Part shown: positions 16,339 to 24,923 of the stretch, piece by piece
Numbering within the stretch: the stretch's first letter is position 1
Layout of the letters: each line of letters begins with the position of its first letter
Source: Candidatus Bathyarchaeota archaeon
Lineage (GTDB): Archaea > Thermoproteota > Bathyarchaeia > Bathyarchaeales > SOJC01
Length of the DNA stretch: 32,669 nucleotides
NCBI GenBank assembly: GCA_020345645.1
Contig: CP070765.1
Span: 1,108,455-1,141,123, forward strand
Reading direction: 5' to 3'
The notes under the pieces: generated by a model
What the model was told of the DNA's origin: nothing
What the model saw: the letters and a program-made list of their open reading frames with translations, nothing else
The model's database searches: none
Translations under genes and position numbers: made by a program

Positions 16339-17145
16339 ATGACTAAAAGCCTAACTCTGGTTAAGCTCGGAGGATCGGTCATTACTGAGAAAGCGAAGGT
16401 CCTTACAGCAAACATCGTAGCCATCCGACGGTTAGCGAACGAAATAGCTGAATCAAGAGTTAGAAAATTAATGATTGTCCACGGAGGAGGCAGTTTCGGG
16501 CATCCTCTAGCACAACAGTATGCAATTCAAGAGGGATTCACGGATCCGTCCCAATTGATCGGCATCAACAAGACACATCACGCCATGCTTCAGTTGAATA
16601 AGATTGTAGTTGAAGCCCTAATACACCATAATATCCCTGCATTTCCTGTGGTTCCTGCATCCTGTATGATTTCGAAGGACGGTCGAATCAACATCTTCGC
16701 CACCGATACCCTCCGAATACTACTTGAAATGGACCTTGTCCCTGTCCTTTTTGGAGATGTCGTGTTGGATACTGAAAAAGGGTTCACTATTATCTCTGGT
16801 GATCAAATCATCGCTGCCGTCGCGACAAGATTCAGTGCTGCCAGAATTATCATGGCGGTTGATGTAGACGGACTATTCACCGATGACCCTAAGACTAACA
16901 CTTCGGCTGAACTACTTCGAAGGCTGACTCCACAAGAGTTACGAACCTTCATCATTAATCGTACTGGGAAAATCGAAGACGCTAAAATATTGGATGTTAC
17001 TGGGGGAATGCTAGGCAAAGTAGCTGAACTGCTCCTCGCCGTCGAAGCAGGCATCCCAACATTGATAATAAACGCTAAAAAAGATAACAATCTACGTATG
17101 GTCTTAACCACTAATGAGACCTCTGGCACATTGATCGCGAAGTGA
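16339..17145 (+). CDS. ipk: Isopentenyl phosphate kinase
   Basis: This amino-acid-kinase-family enzyme phosphorylates isopentenyl phosphate to isopentenyl diphosphate, the last step of the alternative archaeal mevalonate pathway. The 268-residue product shows LVKLGGSVIT (phosphate-binding loop), VHGGGSFGHPLA with the substrate-binding His55, VLFGDVVLDTEKGFTIISGDQ, VDVDGLFTDDP and DVTGGMLGKVAEL. The GHP histidine separates IPK from other kinases of the fold. Start ATG 16339 was preferred; TTG 16330 would add three residues and cannot be excluded. It leads a packed lipid-precursor cluster, with its stop overlapping the next GTG. Confidence 0.95.
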   Translation: MTKSLTLVKLGGSVITEKAKVLTANIVAIRRLANEIAESRVRKLMIVHGGGSFGHPLAQQYAIQEGFTDPSQLIGINKTHHAMLQLNKIVVEALIHHNIPAFPVVPASCMISKDGRINIFATDTLRILLEMDLVPVLFGDVVLDTEKGFTIISGDQIIAAVATRFSAARIIMAVDVDGLFTDDPKTNTSAELLRRLTPQELRTFIINRTGKIEDAKILDVTGGMLGKVAELLLAVEAGIPTLIINAKKDNNLRMVLTTNETSGTLIAK

Positions 17146-18245
17146 GTTTTGTGAAAGATAAAACGCAAAGCCGAAAATCTGAACACATCCAGATCTCTTT
17201 ACAGCAAGATGTCCGTGCTCGCCACGTAACAACTGGCTTCGAAGATGTGAACTTTGTACACCAGGCTCTCCCTCAAATTAACTACGATGAAATCACGTTG
17301 GCATCAAACTTTCTAGGACATGAATTTTCTGCTCCTATTCTTGTTGGTGCAATGACCGGTGGAACAGAAGAAGCCATGGTGATCAACACGTCCATCGCTA
17401 AAGCTGTTGAAGAACTTGGTTTGGGGATGGGTGTCGGGAGCCAGAGAGCTGCATTAGAAGACCCAGAACTTGCATCGACCTACCGAATTGTGAGGGAGAA
17501 TGCTCCTAATGCGTTTCTAATCGCCAACATCGGTGCTCCTCAACTGGTAAACGGCTATGGTCTGAATGAAGTTGAGGAAAGCGTGAGGATGATTAAGGCT
17601 GATGCCCTAGCTATACACCTTAACGCACTCCAAGAAGCCATTCAGCCTGAAGGTGAGACCAATTACAAAGGAGTCCTTGCGAAGATACGACAGCTAAAAA
17701 AAGTCCTTAAAGTCCCGATAATTTTGAAGGAAACTGGTGCCGGAATATCTTCAGAAACAGCGACTCGACTCGAGAACATAAAGGTTGACGCTCTCGATGT
17801 TGCAGGAGCGGGAGGAACAAGTTGGGCTGCTGTTGAGTTCTATCGGGCGAAGAAACACCGAAACCTGTCCCGTGCTCGACTAGGAGAGTGCTTCTGGGAT
17901 TGGGGGATCCCGACTGCAGTATGCGTTGTTGAAGTCAGCCAGTCCACGAACCTGAAGATTATCGCTTCAGGTGGGATCCGCTCAGGTTTGGACGTAGCTA
18001 AAGCCCTCAGCCTCGGAGCAGACCTCGCCAGTTTCTCGACCCCAATCCTAGAACCGGCCACCAAAGGCTCAGAATCAGTAAAGCAGGAGTTGAAGTTGAT
18101 TATCGAAGAGCTGAAGACCGCGATGTTTCTGGTTGGTGCAAGAAACGTAAACAGCCTTAAGAACACCCCTCTAGTACTGCTCGGAAGAACGGCTGAATGG
18201 CTAGAAAAAAGAGGTTTCAAGTCAGGCTCCTACGTGAGACAGTGA
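17142..18245 (+). CDS. fni: Type 2 isopentenyl-diphosphate isomerase
   Basis: This FMN-dependent enzyme interconverts isopentenyl and dimethylallyl diphosphate, supplying both building blocks for archaeal ether lipids. The 367-residue TIM-barrel protein shows PILVGAMTGGTEEA (flavin loop), GMGVGSQRAALEDPEL, IANIGAPQL, IHLNALQEAIQPEGETNY with the conserved Gln-Pro-Glu segment near 168, VDALDVAGAGGTSWAAVE and the phosphate-binding ASGGIRSGLDVAKALSLGA. It starts at GTG 17142 in a GTGA overlap with the kinase and abuts the prenyl synthase, so the three are likely one transcript. Confidence 0.96.
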   Translation: MSFVKDKTQSRKSEHIQISLQQDVRARHVTTGFEDVNFVHQALPQINYDEITLASNFLGHEFSAPILVGAMTGGTEEAMVINTSIAKAVEELGLGMGVGSQRAALEDPELASTYRIVRENAPNAFLIANIGAPQLVNGYGLNEVEESVRMIKADALAIHLNALQEAIQPEGETNYKGVLAKIRQLKKVLKVPIILKETGAGISSETATRLENIKVDALDVAGAGGTSWAAVEFYRAKKHRNLSRARLGECFWDWGIPTAVCVVEVSQSTNLKIIASGGIRSGLDVAKALSLGADLASFSTPILEPATKGSESVKQELKLIIEELKTAMFLVGARNVNSLKNTPLVLLGRTAEWLEKRGFKSGSYVRQ

Positions 18246-19343
18246 GTGATGATGACAGCTCTGCGAGAGTCCTCACAAAAAGAGACTCCACCGGAGGTGG
18301 AAAATTTCAGCATTGATAGGACTATCGAGAAGTATATTCCGAAGAGATTCAGCCAAGATGCCTTAGTCTTTATACTCAACACTCCGAGATATGAGTACAA
18401 TCTAGATACCTTGAACAGTGCCCTTACCGAACCAATCTGGGAATTCTTAAATAGAGGAGGAAAACGATGGAGACCGAAGCTGTTCCTCCACGTCTGCAAG
18501 GCTCTTGGAAAAGACCCAGATGACTACCTAGAATACGCCATGATCCCTGAAGTCATTCATAACGGAACACTGATGGTGGATGACGTGGAAGACCAATCGG
18601 AACTCCGCCGAGGGAAACCCTGCACTTATAAAACCTATGGTCTTGACGTGGCAATCAACTCAGGCAACGCCATGTATTTCCTTCCACTCCTTCCGCTTAT
18701 CCACAACGAAAAGCGGATTCCATCGGACGTTCTCGTCAAACTCTATGACACATACGCCCAGCACATGATCAGCCTAAGCTTCGGACAAGCCATCGATATA
18801 TCCTGGCACAGAGGAGAGGTGGATCTCACCCAGATCACTGAAAACCAGTATCTGCAGATGTGTGCCTACAAGACTGGAACCCTCGCTGCAATGGCGGCTA
18901 AGATGGCTGCTATCCTTTCTCAAGCCGATGATACGCTGATCGCGAGATTGGGAGAATACGCCGCGGCGATCGGCGTTGCCTTTCAGATACAGGACGATAT
19001 CTTGGACCTGACTGGAAAAACGTTTGCGAAGGCGAAAGGAACTATAGGCGCAGACATCACCGAAGGAAAAACAACTCTGATTGTAATCCACACAATCCAG
19101 AAAGCATCACCCACCGATCGAAACCGACTGATGAAGATCCTGCGAATGCACACAACTGACCAGTCTCTACGTGACGAAGCGATAGCGATTATGAAGAAGT
19201 ACGCTGCCATCCTGTATGCTCAGAACTATGCCCAGAAAATTCTCAAAGAAAGCTGGAATGCAATCGACGACCTGCTACCGCCCTCCGAAGCAAAGAAAGA
19301 ACTACGAGCTTTCGCTGATCTCCTTGTTGAACGAGAGCTCTAA
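18246..19343 (+). CDS. Geranylgeranyl-type polyprenyl diphosphate synthase
   Basis: This all-trans prenyltransferase condenses dimethylallyl diphosphate with isopentenyl diphosphate units to make archaeal lipid chains. Both Asp-rich motifs are intact: DDVED at 112-116 and DDILD at 250-254, with GGKRWRPKL near 71 for substrate binding. The fifth residue before the first motif is Gly107 (HNGTLMVDD), where short-chain archaeal GGPP synthases usually have Phe, so the product could be longer than C20. At 365 residues it is somewhat long; the first 20-30 residues are extra. GTG 18246 directly follows the isomerase stop, with ATG codons at 18249 and 18252 also possible. Confidence 0.92.
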   Translation: MMMTALRESSQKETPPEVENFSIDRTIEKYIPKRFSQDALVFILNTPRYEYNLDTLNSALTEPIWEFLNRGGKRWRPKLFLHVCKALGKDPDDYLEYAMIPEVIHNGTLMVDDVEDQSELRRGKPCTYKTYGLDVAINSGNAMYFLPLLPLIHNEKRIPSDVLVKLYDTYAQHMISLSFGQAIDISWHRGEVDLTQITENQYLQMCAYKTGTLAAMAAKMAAILSQADDTLIARLGEYAAAIGVAFQIQDDILDLTGKTFAKAKGTIGADITEGKTTLIVIHTIQKASPTDRNRLMKILRMHTTDQSLRDEAIAIMKKYAAILYAQNYAQKILKESWNAIDDLLPPSEAKKELRAFADLLVEREL

Positions 19344-19352
19344 GCTAATCGA

Positions 19353-21119
19353 GTGGCTTCATTGTCCTTTGACAATCAACTCAAGAACCACATCGAACGA
19401 ATTGCTTTGCTGAATGCACACCTTCACAACGGAAGAGCTCGAAAAGGCTCCGTAATAGGGAAACTTTTCTCTGAACAACCTCAGCTCAAGGAAAAAATCA
19501 AGCAAATCTCAACATTAGTCGAAGAGATAACCGAAAAAGTCAATGCCTTAAGTCCACAAGCTCAGCGGATCCGATTGGAAGAAGTATGGCCTGAAGCCCT
19601 CTCACAATCGGCGAAAGAGAAACCAGGCAGAGAAGAGAAACCTCTCCCGCCCCTCGAGTATGTTGAAGCCTACGACGTGATTACTACCCGGTTCTCCCCA
19701 AACCCCGATGCCCCAATCCACCTCGGTTCAGCCCGAGCAATAATTCTCTGCAAAGAGTACGCTGACGTCTACGATGGACGATTCCTAGTCAGGTTCGAGG
19801 ACACCGACCCGAAAGGGAAGCGACCTCAACTAGAATTCTACAAGGCGATAAAAAAGGACCTCAATTGGTTGAACAGCCAGCCAGATGCATACTACTACCA
19901 AAGCGACCGTCTCCAAATCTACTACGAGCACGCTGAACATTTACTGAAAGCGGGTACCGCCTACGTCTGTACCTGCAAACCTCGTCTCTTCCGAGACGTG
20001 GTTATGCAGAAGAAACCTTGTCCGTGTCGCCCTCTGGACGTTAACAAACATCTGATCCGCTGGGAAAAGATGCTCAATGGAACTTTCGGAGAAGGGGAAG
20101 CTGTTGTCCGTGTGAAAACGGACCTGAATCACCCAAATCCCGCAGTCCGCGACTGGCCAGCCCTGAGAATTATCGACACCGAGAAGCATCCCCACCCTAG
20201 AACTGGCAACAAGTACCGTGTGTGGCCACTTTACAACCTCGCTTGTGGCGTGGATGACCATCTTATGGGCGTCAGCCACATAATCCGTGGGAAAGAACAT
20301 CTCACTAACCAAACACGGCAAGAGTTCATGTACGTACACTTTGGTTGGCGGTATCCTGAAACAATTCATTACGGGCGAATGAAGATAGTAGGAGCTTCAC
20401 TGAGCAAATCTGAGATCCTGCGACAGATCCACGCTGGGACCTACAAGAACTGGGATGACCCCAGACTGGCTACGTTTTCAGCGTTGAGACGCAGAGGTAT
20501 CCAGCCTGAAGCGATCAAGCACCTCATCTTGGACGTAGGACCTAAAACTCAAGATATTACCTTAAGTTGGGAGAACCTCTACGCCCATAACCGACGATTG
20601 GTCGAACCACATGCAGACCGGTTCTTCTTCATCGATCACCCAGTCCAGATGACGGTTCATGGAACCGTCAAAGATTTCACGGCGAAGGTCCCCGTTCACC
20701 CCGAGTACGAGGACAGAGGAGTCCGCGTCTTCACTGTGAAAGAAACAGCTGGGATCACCCATCTTTCGATCGCGGCGAGAGACCATGAAAAGATGGTTGC
20801 TGGTCAGCTTATCCGCTTAATGGAACTCTTCAACATCCAGATCCAACAATCAAGCAGCAAAGGTGTGACCGCGGTGTTTCACAGCGAAGAATACGAGAAA
20901 GCGAGAGCTGTAAAAGCCCCCTTAATTCACTGGCTCCCTAATGATGTTGGCGTTAAGTGCCGCGTGATCTTACCTGACGCGACTATCGCAAAAGGTCTTG
21001 TTGAACCCAGTATACGTAAGATTGAAGTTGGAAGGATCGTGCAATTTACCCGATTCGGATTTGTACGAATCGACGCGAAAAGTCGTAAAATGATTACAGC
21101 CTACTTCTGTCACCGGTAA
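19353..21119 (+). CDS. gltX: Glutamyl-tRNA synthetase, archaeal type
   Basis: This class I synthetase charges tRNA(Glu); in archaea it is non-discriminating only in some lineages. The 588-residue product has an N-terminal helical extension of about 100 residues, the HIGH-like motif HLGSARA at 123-129 (preceded by TTRFSPNPDAP), and the KMSKS-like loop GASLSKSEI. A Cys set CTC...CPC around residues 205-225 likely binds zinc. The C-terminal half is the beta-barrel anticodon-binding domain of the archaeal/eukaryotic GluRS-GlnRS type (EPHADRFFFIDHP). It starts at GTG 19353, 9 bases after the prenyl synthase, and ends the cluster. Confidence 0.96.
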   Translation: MASLSFDNQLKNHIERIALLNAHLHNGRARKGSVIGKLFSEQPQLKEKIKQISTLVEEITEKVNALSPQAQRIRLEEVWPEALSQSAKEKPGREEKPLPPLEYVEAYDVITTRFSPNPDAPIHLGSARAIILCKEYADVYDGRFLVRFEDTDPKGKRPQLEFYKAIKKDLNWLNSQPDAYYYQSDRLQIYYEHAEHLLKAGTAYVCTCKPRLFRDVVMQKKPCPCRPLDVNKHLIRWEKMLNGTFGEGEAVVRVKTDLNHPNPAVRDWPALRIIDTEKHPHPRTGNKYRVWPLYNLACGVDDHLMGVSHIIRGKEHLTNQTRQEFMYVHFGWRYPETIHYGRMKIVGASLSKSEILRQIHAGTYKNWDDPRLATFSALRRRGIQPEAIKHLILDVGPKTQDITLSWENLYAHNRRLVEPHADRFFFIDHPVQMTVHGTVKDFTAKVPVHPEYEDRGVRVFTVKETAGITHLSIAARDHEKMVAGQLIRLMELFNIQIQQSSSKGVTAVFHSEEYEKARAVKAPLIHWLPNDVGVKCRVILPDATIAKGLVEPSIRKIEVGRIVQFTRFGFVRIDAKSRKMITAYFCHR

Positions 21120-21232
21120 ACCCCGAGATTTTCCTCACACGCTGTTCACCACTATGTATCCTCAATCCTGACTCTGGTTTCTGAAGAGATTTATTCCAAC
21201 CGTCTTCGAATATTCAAGAGGAGAGACAGCTA

Positions 21233-21565
21233 TTGCGACGTTCAAGACTGCAGAAATATCTACAGATTTTAAACGTCCTTACAGCAAAACCTAAGCGATT
21301 CGAGAAGATCGCTTACGAGACCAACCTAGACGTTACAGTTCTCAAGAAATGTATTGAATTTCTTATGTCTCACAACTTGGTGGTGGAGTCTCGTACGTCA
21401 AAGAAGACTGCCTACACAATCACCGAGAGAGGTCTCGCAGTCTGTAAAGCCTTACGTGCCCAGAAGTATTTTGAGATGATCAGAAACACGATATCAAACG
21501 CCCAACGAAAAGAAGAGCTGAAGCCTACACTCTCACGAAGCAGGCTTCAAAGGGAAAATGAATAG
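21233..21565 (+). CDS. Small winged-helix DNA-binding protein
   Basis: This 110-residue protein starts at TTG 21233 with AAGAGGAGAG about 7 bases upstream. Residues about 5-80 have the pattern of an archaeal winged helix: YLQILNVLTAKPKRFEKIAYE, then a recognition helix TVLKKCIEFLMSHNLVVES and a wing (SKKTAYTITERGLAV). A basic tail follows (SRSRLQRE). Likely a transcription factor or a nucleoid-type protein; the target is not evident. A small basic protein follows 28 bases later, and XPB lies about 400 bases downstream behind its own promoter. Confidence 0.75.
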   Translation: MRRSRLQKYLQILNVLTAKPKRFEKIAYETNLDVTVLKKCIEFLMSHNLVVESRTSKKTAYTITERGLAVCKALRAQKYFEMIRNTISNAQRKEELKPTLSRSRLQRENE

Positions 21566-21593
21566 TCTCTCCGAAACTGAAGGATGAGTAAGA

Positions 21594-21773
21594 ATGAGTC
21601 GCATAGAAGAAGCTCAACTGATCAAGAGAATAGCTGAAGAGCCAACGTCCAAAGCACGAAGCGAATGCATTTACTTGAAGAAACCTCGCGTGAAGACTGA
21701 TCCTGAGAAGATCACCATCGAGATGAAGGTCCGCGAGGCCCGAAGACCCCTATACCTGAAGAGATACGAGTAA
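21594..21773 (+). CDS. Small basic protein, unrecognised
   Basis: An ATG at 21594 opens a 59-residue frame ending at TAA 21773. The product is charged and predicted helical, with EEAQLIKRIAEEPTSKARSE at the start and a basic end (KVREARRPLYLKRYE), and a single Cys. A purine-rich AAGGATGAG lies upstream. It lies just behind the winged-helix gene on the same strand and could be its operon partner. No family was recognised. The amino-acid make-up, with balanced Lys/Glu/Arg and no rare-residue bias, looks protein-like. Confidence 0.55.
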   Translation: MSRIEEAQLIKRIAEEPTSKARSECIYLKKPRVKTDPEKITIEMKVREARRPLYLKRYE

Positions 21774-21925
21774 TCACCCTTCGTACGTCTAGCTGACATA
21801 ATGGGCTCTCCCCAACATCTAGCGTAGTCTCTAGTCAATGAACAATAATTAACAACCCTTTTCTAACGAGATCAATTCCTCTCTCAACATTCTCCAGCTC
21901 TTCCGAAACCTATGAGCACTCGAAG

Positions 21926-21934
21926 CATTATAAG
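21926..21934 (+). promoter_or_regulatory. Probable TATA box of the XPB-Bax1 genes
   Basis: CATTATAAG lies about 45 bases before the TTG start of XPB. Expected initiation near 21956 leaves a leader of about 20 bases that includes GGTAGGAAG. The 202-base gap before XPB otherwise holds only AT-rich sequence with a T-rich stretch (CCTTTTCT) near 21857. Confidence 0.5.
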
Positions 21935-21975
21935 CACATCTCTACAGAGGATGGTAGGAAGAAAAGGAATTCAGC

Positions 21976-23307
21976 TTGGTTCTTCTGCGCTACGATAAAG
22001 GTACAATCCTGATATCAGGAGATGTACGGGTACCCAGCAGCACTTGGGATTCTCGAGTCGGAGCCTTCAGGACCATGGGTCTTCATTATCCTGAAGTACT
22101 CAGGTTCCTGCAGGTGAGTAAGTTTGATGTCAGAGATAATGTGTTTGACCTACTTCCCTGCCCTGAATTGCAAGGAAAATCAAAACTCCGTTCCTATCAG
22201 ACGGAAGCCTTGACTGCTTGGGTCAACGCTAAAGGTCGAGGCGTCGTCGTTCTCCCAACTGGGGCGGGGAAGACGTTCGTAGCTTTTGGAGCCATCTCCC
22301 ACGTAAACGCACCTACGATTATCGTTGTTCCCACGATTGACTTAATGCAGCAGTGGATTAAGAACCTGACTCAGGAGTTCAATGTGGAGGTTGGTGCAAT
22401 TGGTGGTGGCGAGAGCGATCTTCAAGCAATAACAGTGTCAACGTATGACTCTGCCTACTTGAAAGCAGAGGAGTTGGGAAACAGATTCATGCTGGTTGTC
22501 TTCGACGAGGTTCATCATCTCCCGGCTCCAAGCTACAGTCAGATTGCTGAGTTCTTCGTAGCCCCTTTCAGGCTAGGATTAACTGCAACCTTTGTGAGGG
22601 AGGATGAAGGACATACGCTTCTACCACGTTTACTCGGTAACGTGATTTATGAACTTGAACCTGATGATCTCGCTGGAACCCATCTCTCTCAATATACGCT
22701 TGAGAGAAAGTATGTAGAACTTACATCGGAAGAACAGCGGAAATATGCAGAGAACCACCGCGTCTTTACGGCGTATCTGAGAAAGAAACGGATCAAGCTT
22801 AGAAACTCCAGTGATTTTCGACGCTTCATAATCCGAACTGGTGCCGACCCTGAGGCCAGAAGAGCCCTACTTGCCAGAAACCGAGCCCTTGAAACTGCAC
22901 TGAACTCCTCATCCAAGATGACCGCTCTCCGAGACCTCTTAGCCAGTCAACCTGAGAAAAAAACATTGATCTTCACTCATCACAACAGGCTGGTTCACAG
23001 AATCAGCAGAGAGTTCCTTATTCCGGCAATCACACACCAAACTCCTAAAGAGGAACGCACTGAGATTCTGGACAGGTTCCGAGCAGGGTCCTACACTAGA
23101 ATTGCAACCTCAAGGATCTTGGACGAAGGCATCGATGTTCCAGACGCCTCCCTGGGAGTTATATTAAGTGGGACAGGAAGCTCACGGGAATTCATTCAGC
23201 GACTGGGGCGACTCCTAAGGAAGAAAGAAGGAAAAGAAGCGAAACTGGTCGAGATACTGTCCAAGGAGACTCAGGAACCACACATCAGCAAACGACGGAG
23301 AGGATAA
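21976..23307 (+). CDS. xpb: XPB-family DNA helicase
   Basis: XPB is a superfamily 2 ATPase that opens DNA; its eukaryotic form serves TFIIH and nucleotide excision repair, and in archaea it works with the Bax1 nuclease. The 443-residue product shows Walker A PTGAGKT (94-100), DEVHH (177-181), LTAT (202-205), the XPB-specific RED motif in FVREDEGH (208-210), and motif VI QRLGRLLRKK near 410. A short N-terminal region before the Q-like PELQGKSKLRSYQ fits the reduced damage-recognition domain of archaeal XPB. TTG start at 21976. Bax1 follows after 8 bases. Confidence 0.95.
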   Translation: MVLLRYDKGTILISGDVRVPSSTWDSRVGAFRTMGLHYPEVLRFLQVSKFDVRDNVFDLLPCPELQGKSKLRSYQTEALTAWVNAKGRGVVVLPTGAGKTFVAFGAISHVNAPTIIVVPTIDLMQQWIKNLTQEFNVEVGAIGGGESDLQAITVSTYDSAYLKAEELGNRFMLVVFDEVHHLPAPSYSQIAEFFVAPFRLGLTATFVREDEGHTLLPRLLGNVIYELEPDDLAGTHLSQYTLERKYVELTSEEQRKYAENHRVFTAYLRKKRIKLRNSSDFRRFIIRTGADPEARRALLARNRALETALNSSSKMTALRDLLASQPEKKTLIFTHHNRLVHRISREFLIPAITHQTPKEERTEILDRFRAGSYTRIATSRILDEGIDVPDASLGVILSGTGSSREFIQRLGRLLRKKEGKEAKLVEILSKETQEPHISKRRRG

Positions 23308-23315
23308 GCCAACAG

Positions 23316-24911
23316 ATGCTTCCGCTTGATTTACTTCGTGCTCGCTCAAGAAGGGGACAGATTCAACCCATTTACGCAGACCTTTCACAGCTAAACCTCG
23401 ACCTCTGCACTCGGATTATTGAAGCTTTTCAGGCAAACGTCGATGAAAAGAAAGGTAAACTACTGAGGGAGATATCGCGTTACGAGGACGCAGGCTTCGA
23501 CTATAGACTCGTCCGTGGCTTATCCACTATCCTGCAGAGAGAATGCGTGTTCAAGATCGATGCCGCAGTCAACCCGCGATTGGCAAGGCGCCTGATCTTT
23601 GAAGAAGCTGCCAGACGAGGTCCAGTGATCAACGATGCATCCCGCAGAAGCGTAATGAACTTCGTGGCAACACAACTCGGCGTTACTGCAAGTGAACTTG
23701 AAGAGTCTTTTCAGGCTGATCTAGATGATGAACTGCTTCTCAGAGAATTTTCACCATTAATCCCTGTTGAGTTGCTAAAGCGATACAACTTTGCGTTGAC
23801 ACAGACACTCCTCTTCAGATCAACCTTTATGGAGATCAGAGTCTCCGACTCTTGGAAAGACATTCTTCGAGCAGTGAAATTTCAAGGCTTAATATACTCA
23901 GCAGAGGTTGAGGACGGAATCTTCAAGATCACAGTCGATGGTCCACATTCAATCTTCAAACTCACTCAACGGTACGGTACACGGATGGCGAAGATCCTTC
24001 CATCCATCGTGCAGGCCCCACATTGGAATATCTTCGGGGGCATTATTAGAACTGGGCAATTCGGAAAGAGAATTATGCAACTCCGGTTGTCTAGTGAAGA
24101 AGTTGGAGAATTAATCAAACCCGCTGAGTCACGAATCCCACCGAAGAAGCTAAATGACCAGTTCGATAGCCGAGTGGAGTACGAGTTCTTCAAACGGTTT
24201 CAGACTCTGAACTCTGGTTGGACGATCGCCCGAGAACCCACTCCATTGATTGCCGGCAGGCACGTGTTCATTCCGGATTTCATTTTCGAAAAGAACGGAA
24301 TGCGCGTCTACATGGAGATCGCCGGATTCTGGACGGAGAAATACCTGGCGACGAAGCTTAAAAAGCTCCAGCAGCTCCCGAATGTCGACTTGATCATCGT
24401 CGCAGATGAGAAACATGCCTGCGAACGCCTGAAGCGCATTCGAGGAGAAGTGATCTTCTACAAGAGAAAAGTGCCCCTCAGACCTGTTTGGAGGCTTCTG
24501 AAGCAGAGGGAAGAAGAGCTACTCAATCAGCAGATGACCCGCCTGGATCCTTCTCACTTGCACTTTAAGGGCGACGTGATTCAGTTACAGGCAGTCGCTG
24601 ACCGCAGCAACGTGCCAATTGGAGTGCTTGTCGGGAAGATGAAGGTGAACAAGGTGGAGGGATACCGAATAGTGGGGAACCTTCTCGTCAGCGATGGCAA
24701 ACTTAAGCAGTTGGGTCAGAAGATCGCGTCACTCAAAAGCCCTCTCCTTTCAGAAGTCATCAACTTGCTGGAACAGGAAGGCGTCGATCGTCCCTACGAT
24801 GTCCTCTCTGCACTTGACTACGGAGTGAAGTGGAGCGGCTTGGATCTTGAGAAAAGCTCCATATTCAAACGGCAGCCAAACAAGAAGAACAGCGACAGCT
24901 CCGTTGCTTAA
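23316..24911 (+). CDS. bax1: Bax1-type nuclease (DUF790)
   Basis: Bax1 is the XPB-associated nuclease of archaea, which cuts near DNA bubbles made by XPB. This 531-residue protein carries the DUF790 N-terminal region, with DYRLVRGLSTILQRECVF near residue 65-80, and a restriction-endonuclease-like domain at about 287-355. There VEYEFFKRF, IPDFIF and MEIAGFWTEKYLATKLKKL supply the acidic and lysine residues of a PD-(D/E)xK-type site. The C-terminal 100 residues are a separate helical region. The gene starts at ATG 8 bases after XPB, the usual arrangement for this pair. Confidence 0.92.
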   Translation: MLPLDLLRARSRRGQIQPIYADLSQLNLDLCTRIIEAFQANVDEKKGKLLREISRYEDAGFDYRLVRGLSTILQRECVFKIDAAVNPRLARRLIFEEAARRGPVINDASRRSVMNFVATQLGVTASELEESFQADLDDELLLREFSPLIPVELLKRYNFALTQTLLFRSTFMEIRVSDSWKDILRAVKFQGLIYSAEVEDGIFKITVDGPHSIFKLTQRYGTRMAKILPSIVQAPHWNIFGGIIRTGQFGKRIMQLRLSSEEVGELIKPAESRIPPKKLNDQFDSRVEYEFFKRFQTLNSGWTIAREPTPLIAGRHVFIPDFIFEKNGMRVYMEIAGFWTEKYLATKLKKLQQLPNVDLIIVADEKHACERLKRIRGEVIFYKRKVPLRPVWRLLKQREEELLNQQMTRLDPSHLHFKGDVIQLQAVADRSNVPIGVLVGKMKVNKVEGYRIVGNLLVSDGKLKQLGQKIASLKSPLLSEVINLLEQEGVDRPYDVLSALDYGVKWSGLDLEKSSIFKRQPNKKNSDSSVA

Positions 24912-24923
24912 GGAGATGGGTGC

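Noticed and set aside
21584-21637. ATG at 21584 as a separate short frame
   Set aside because: It ends after 17 codons and overlaps the better 59-residue frame starting at 21594.
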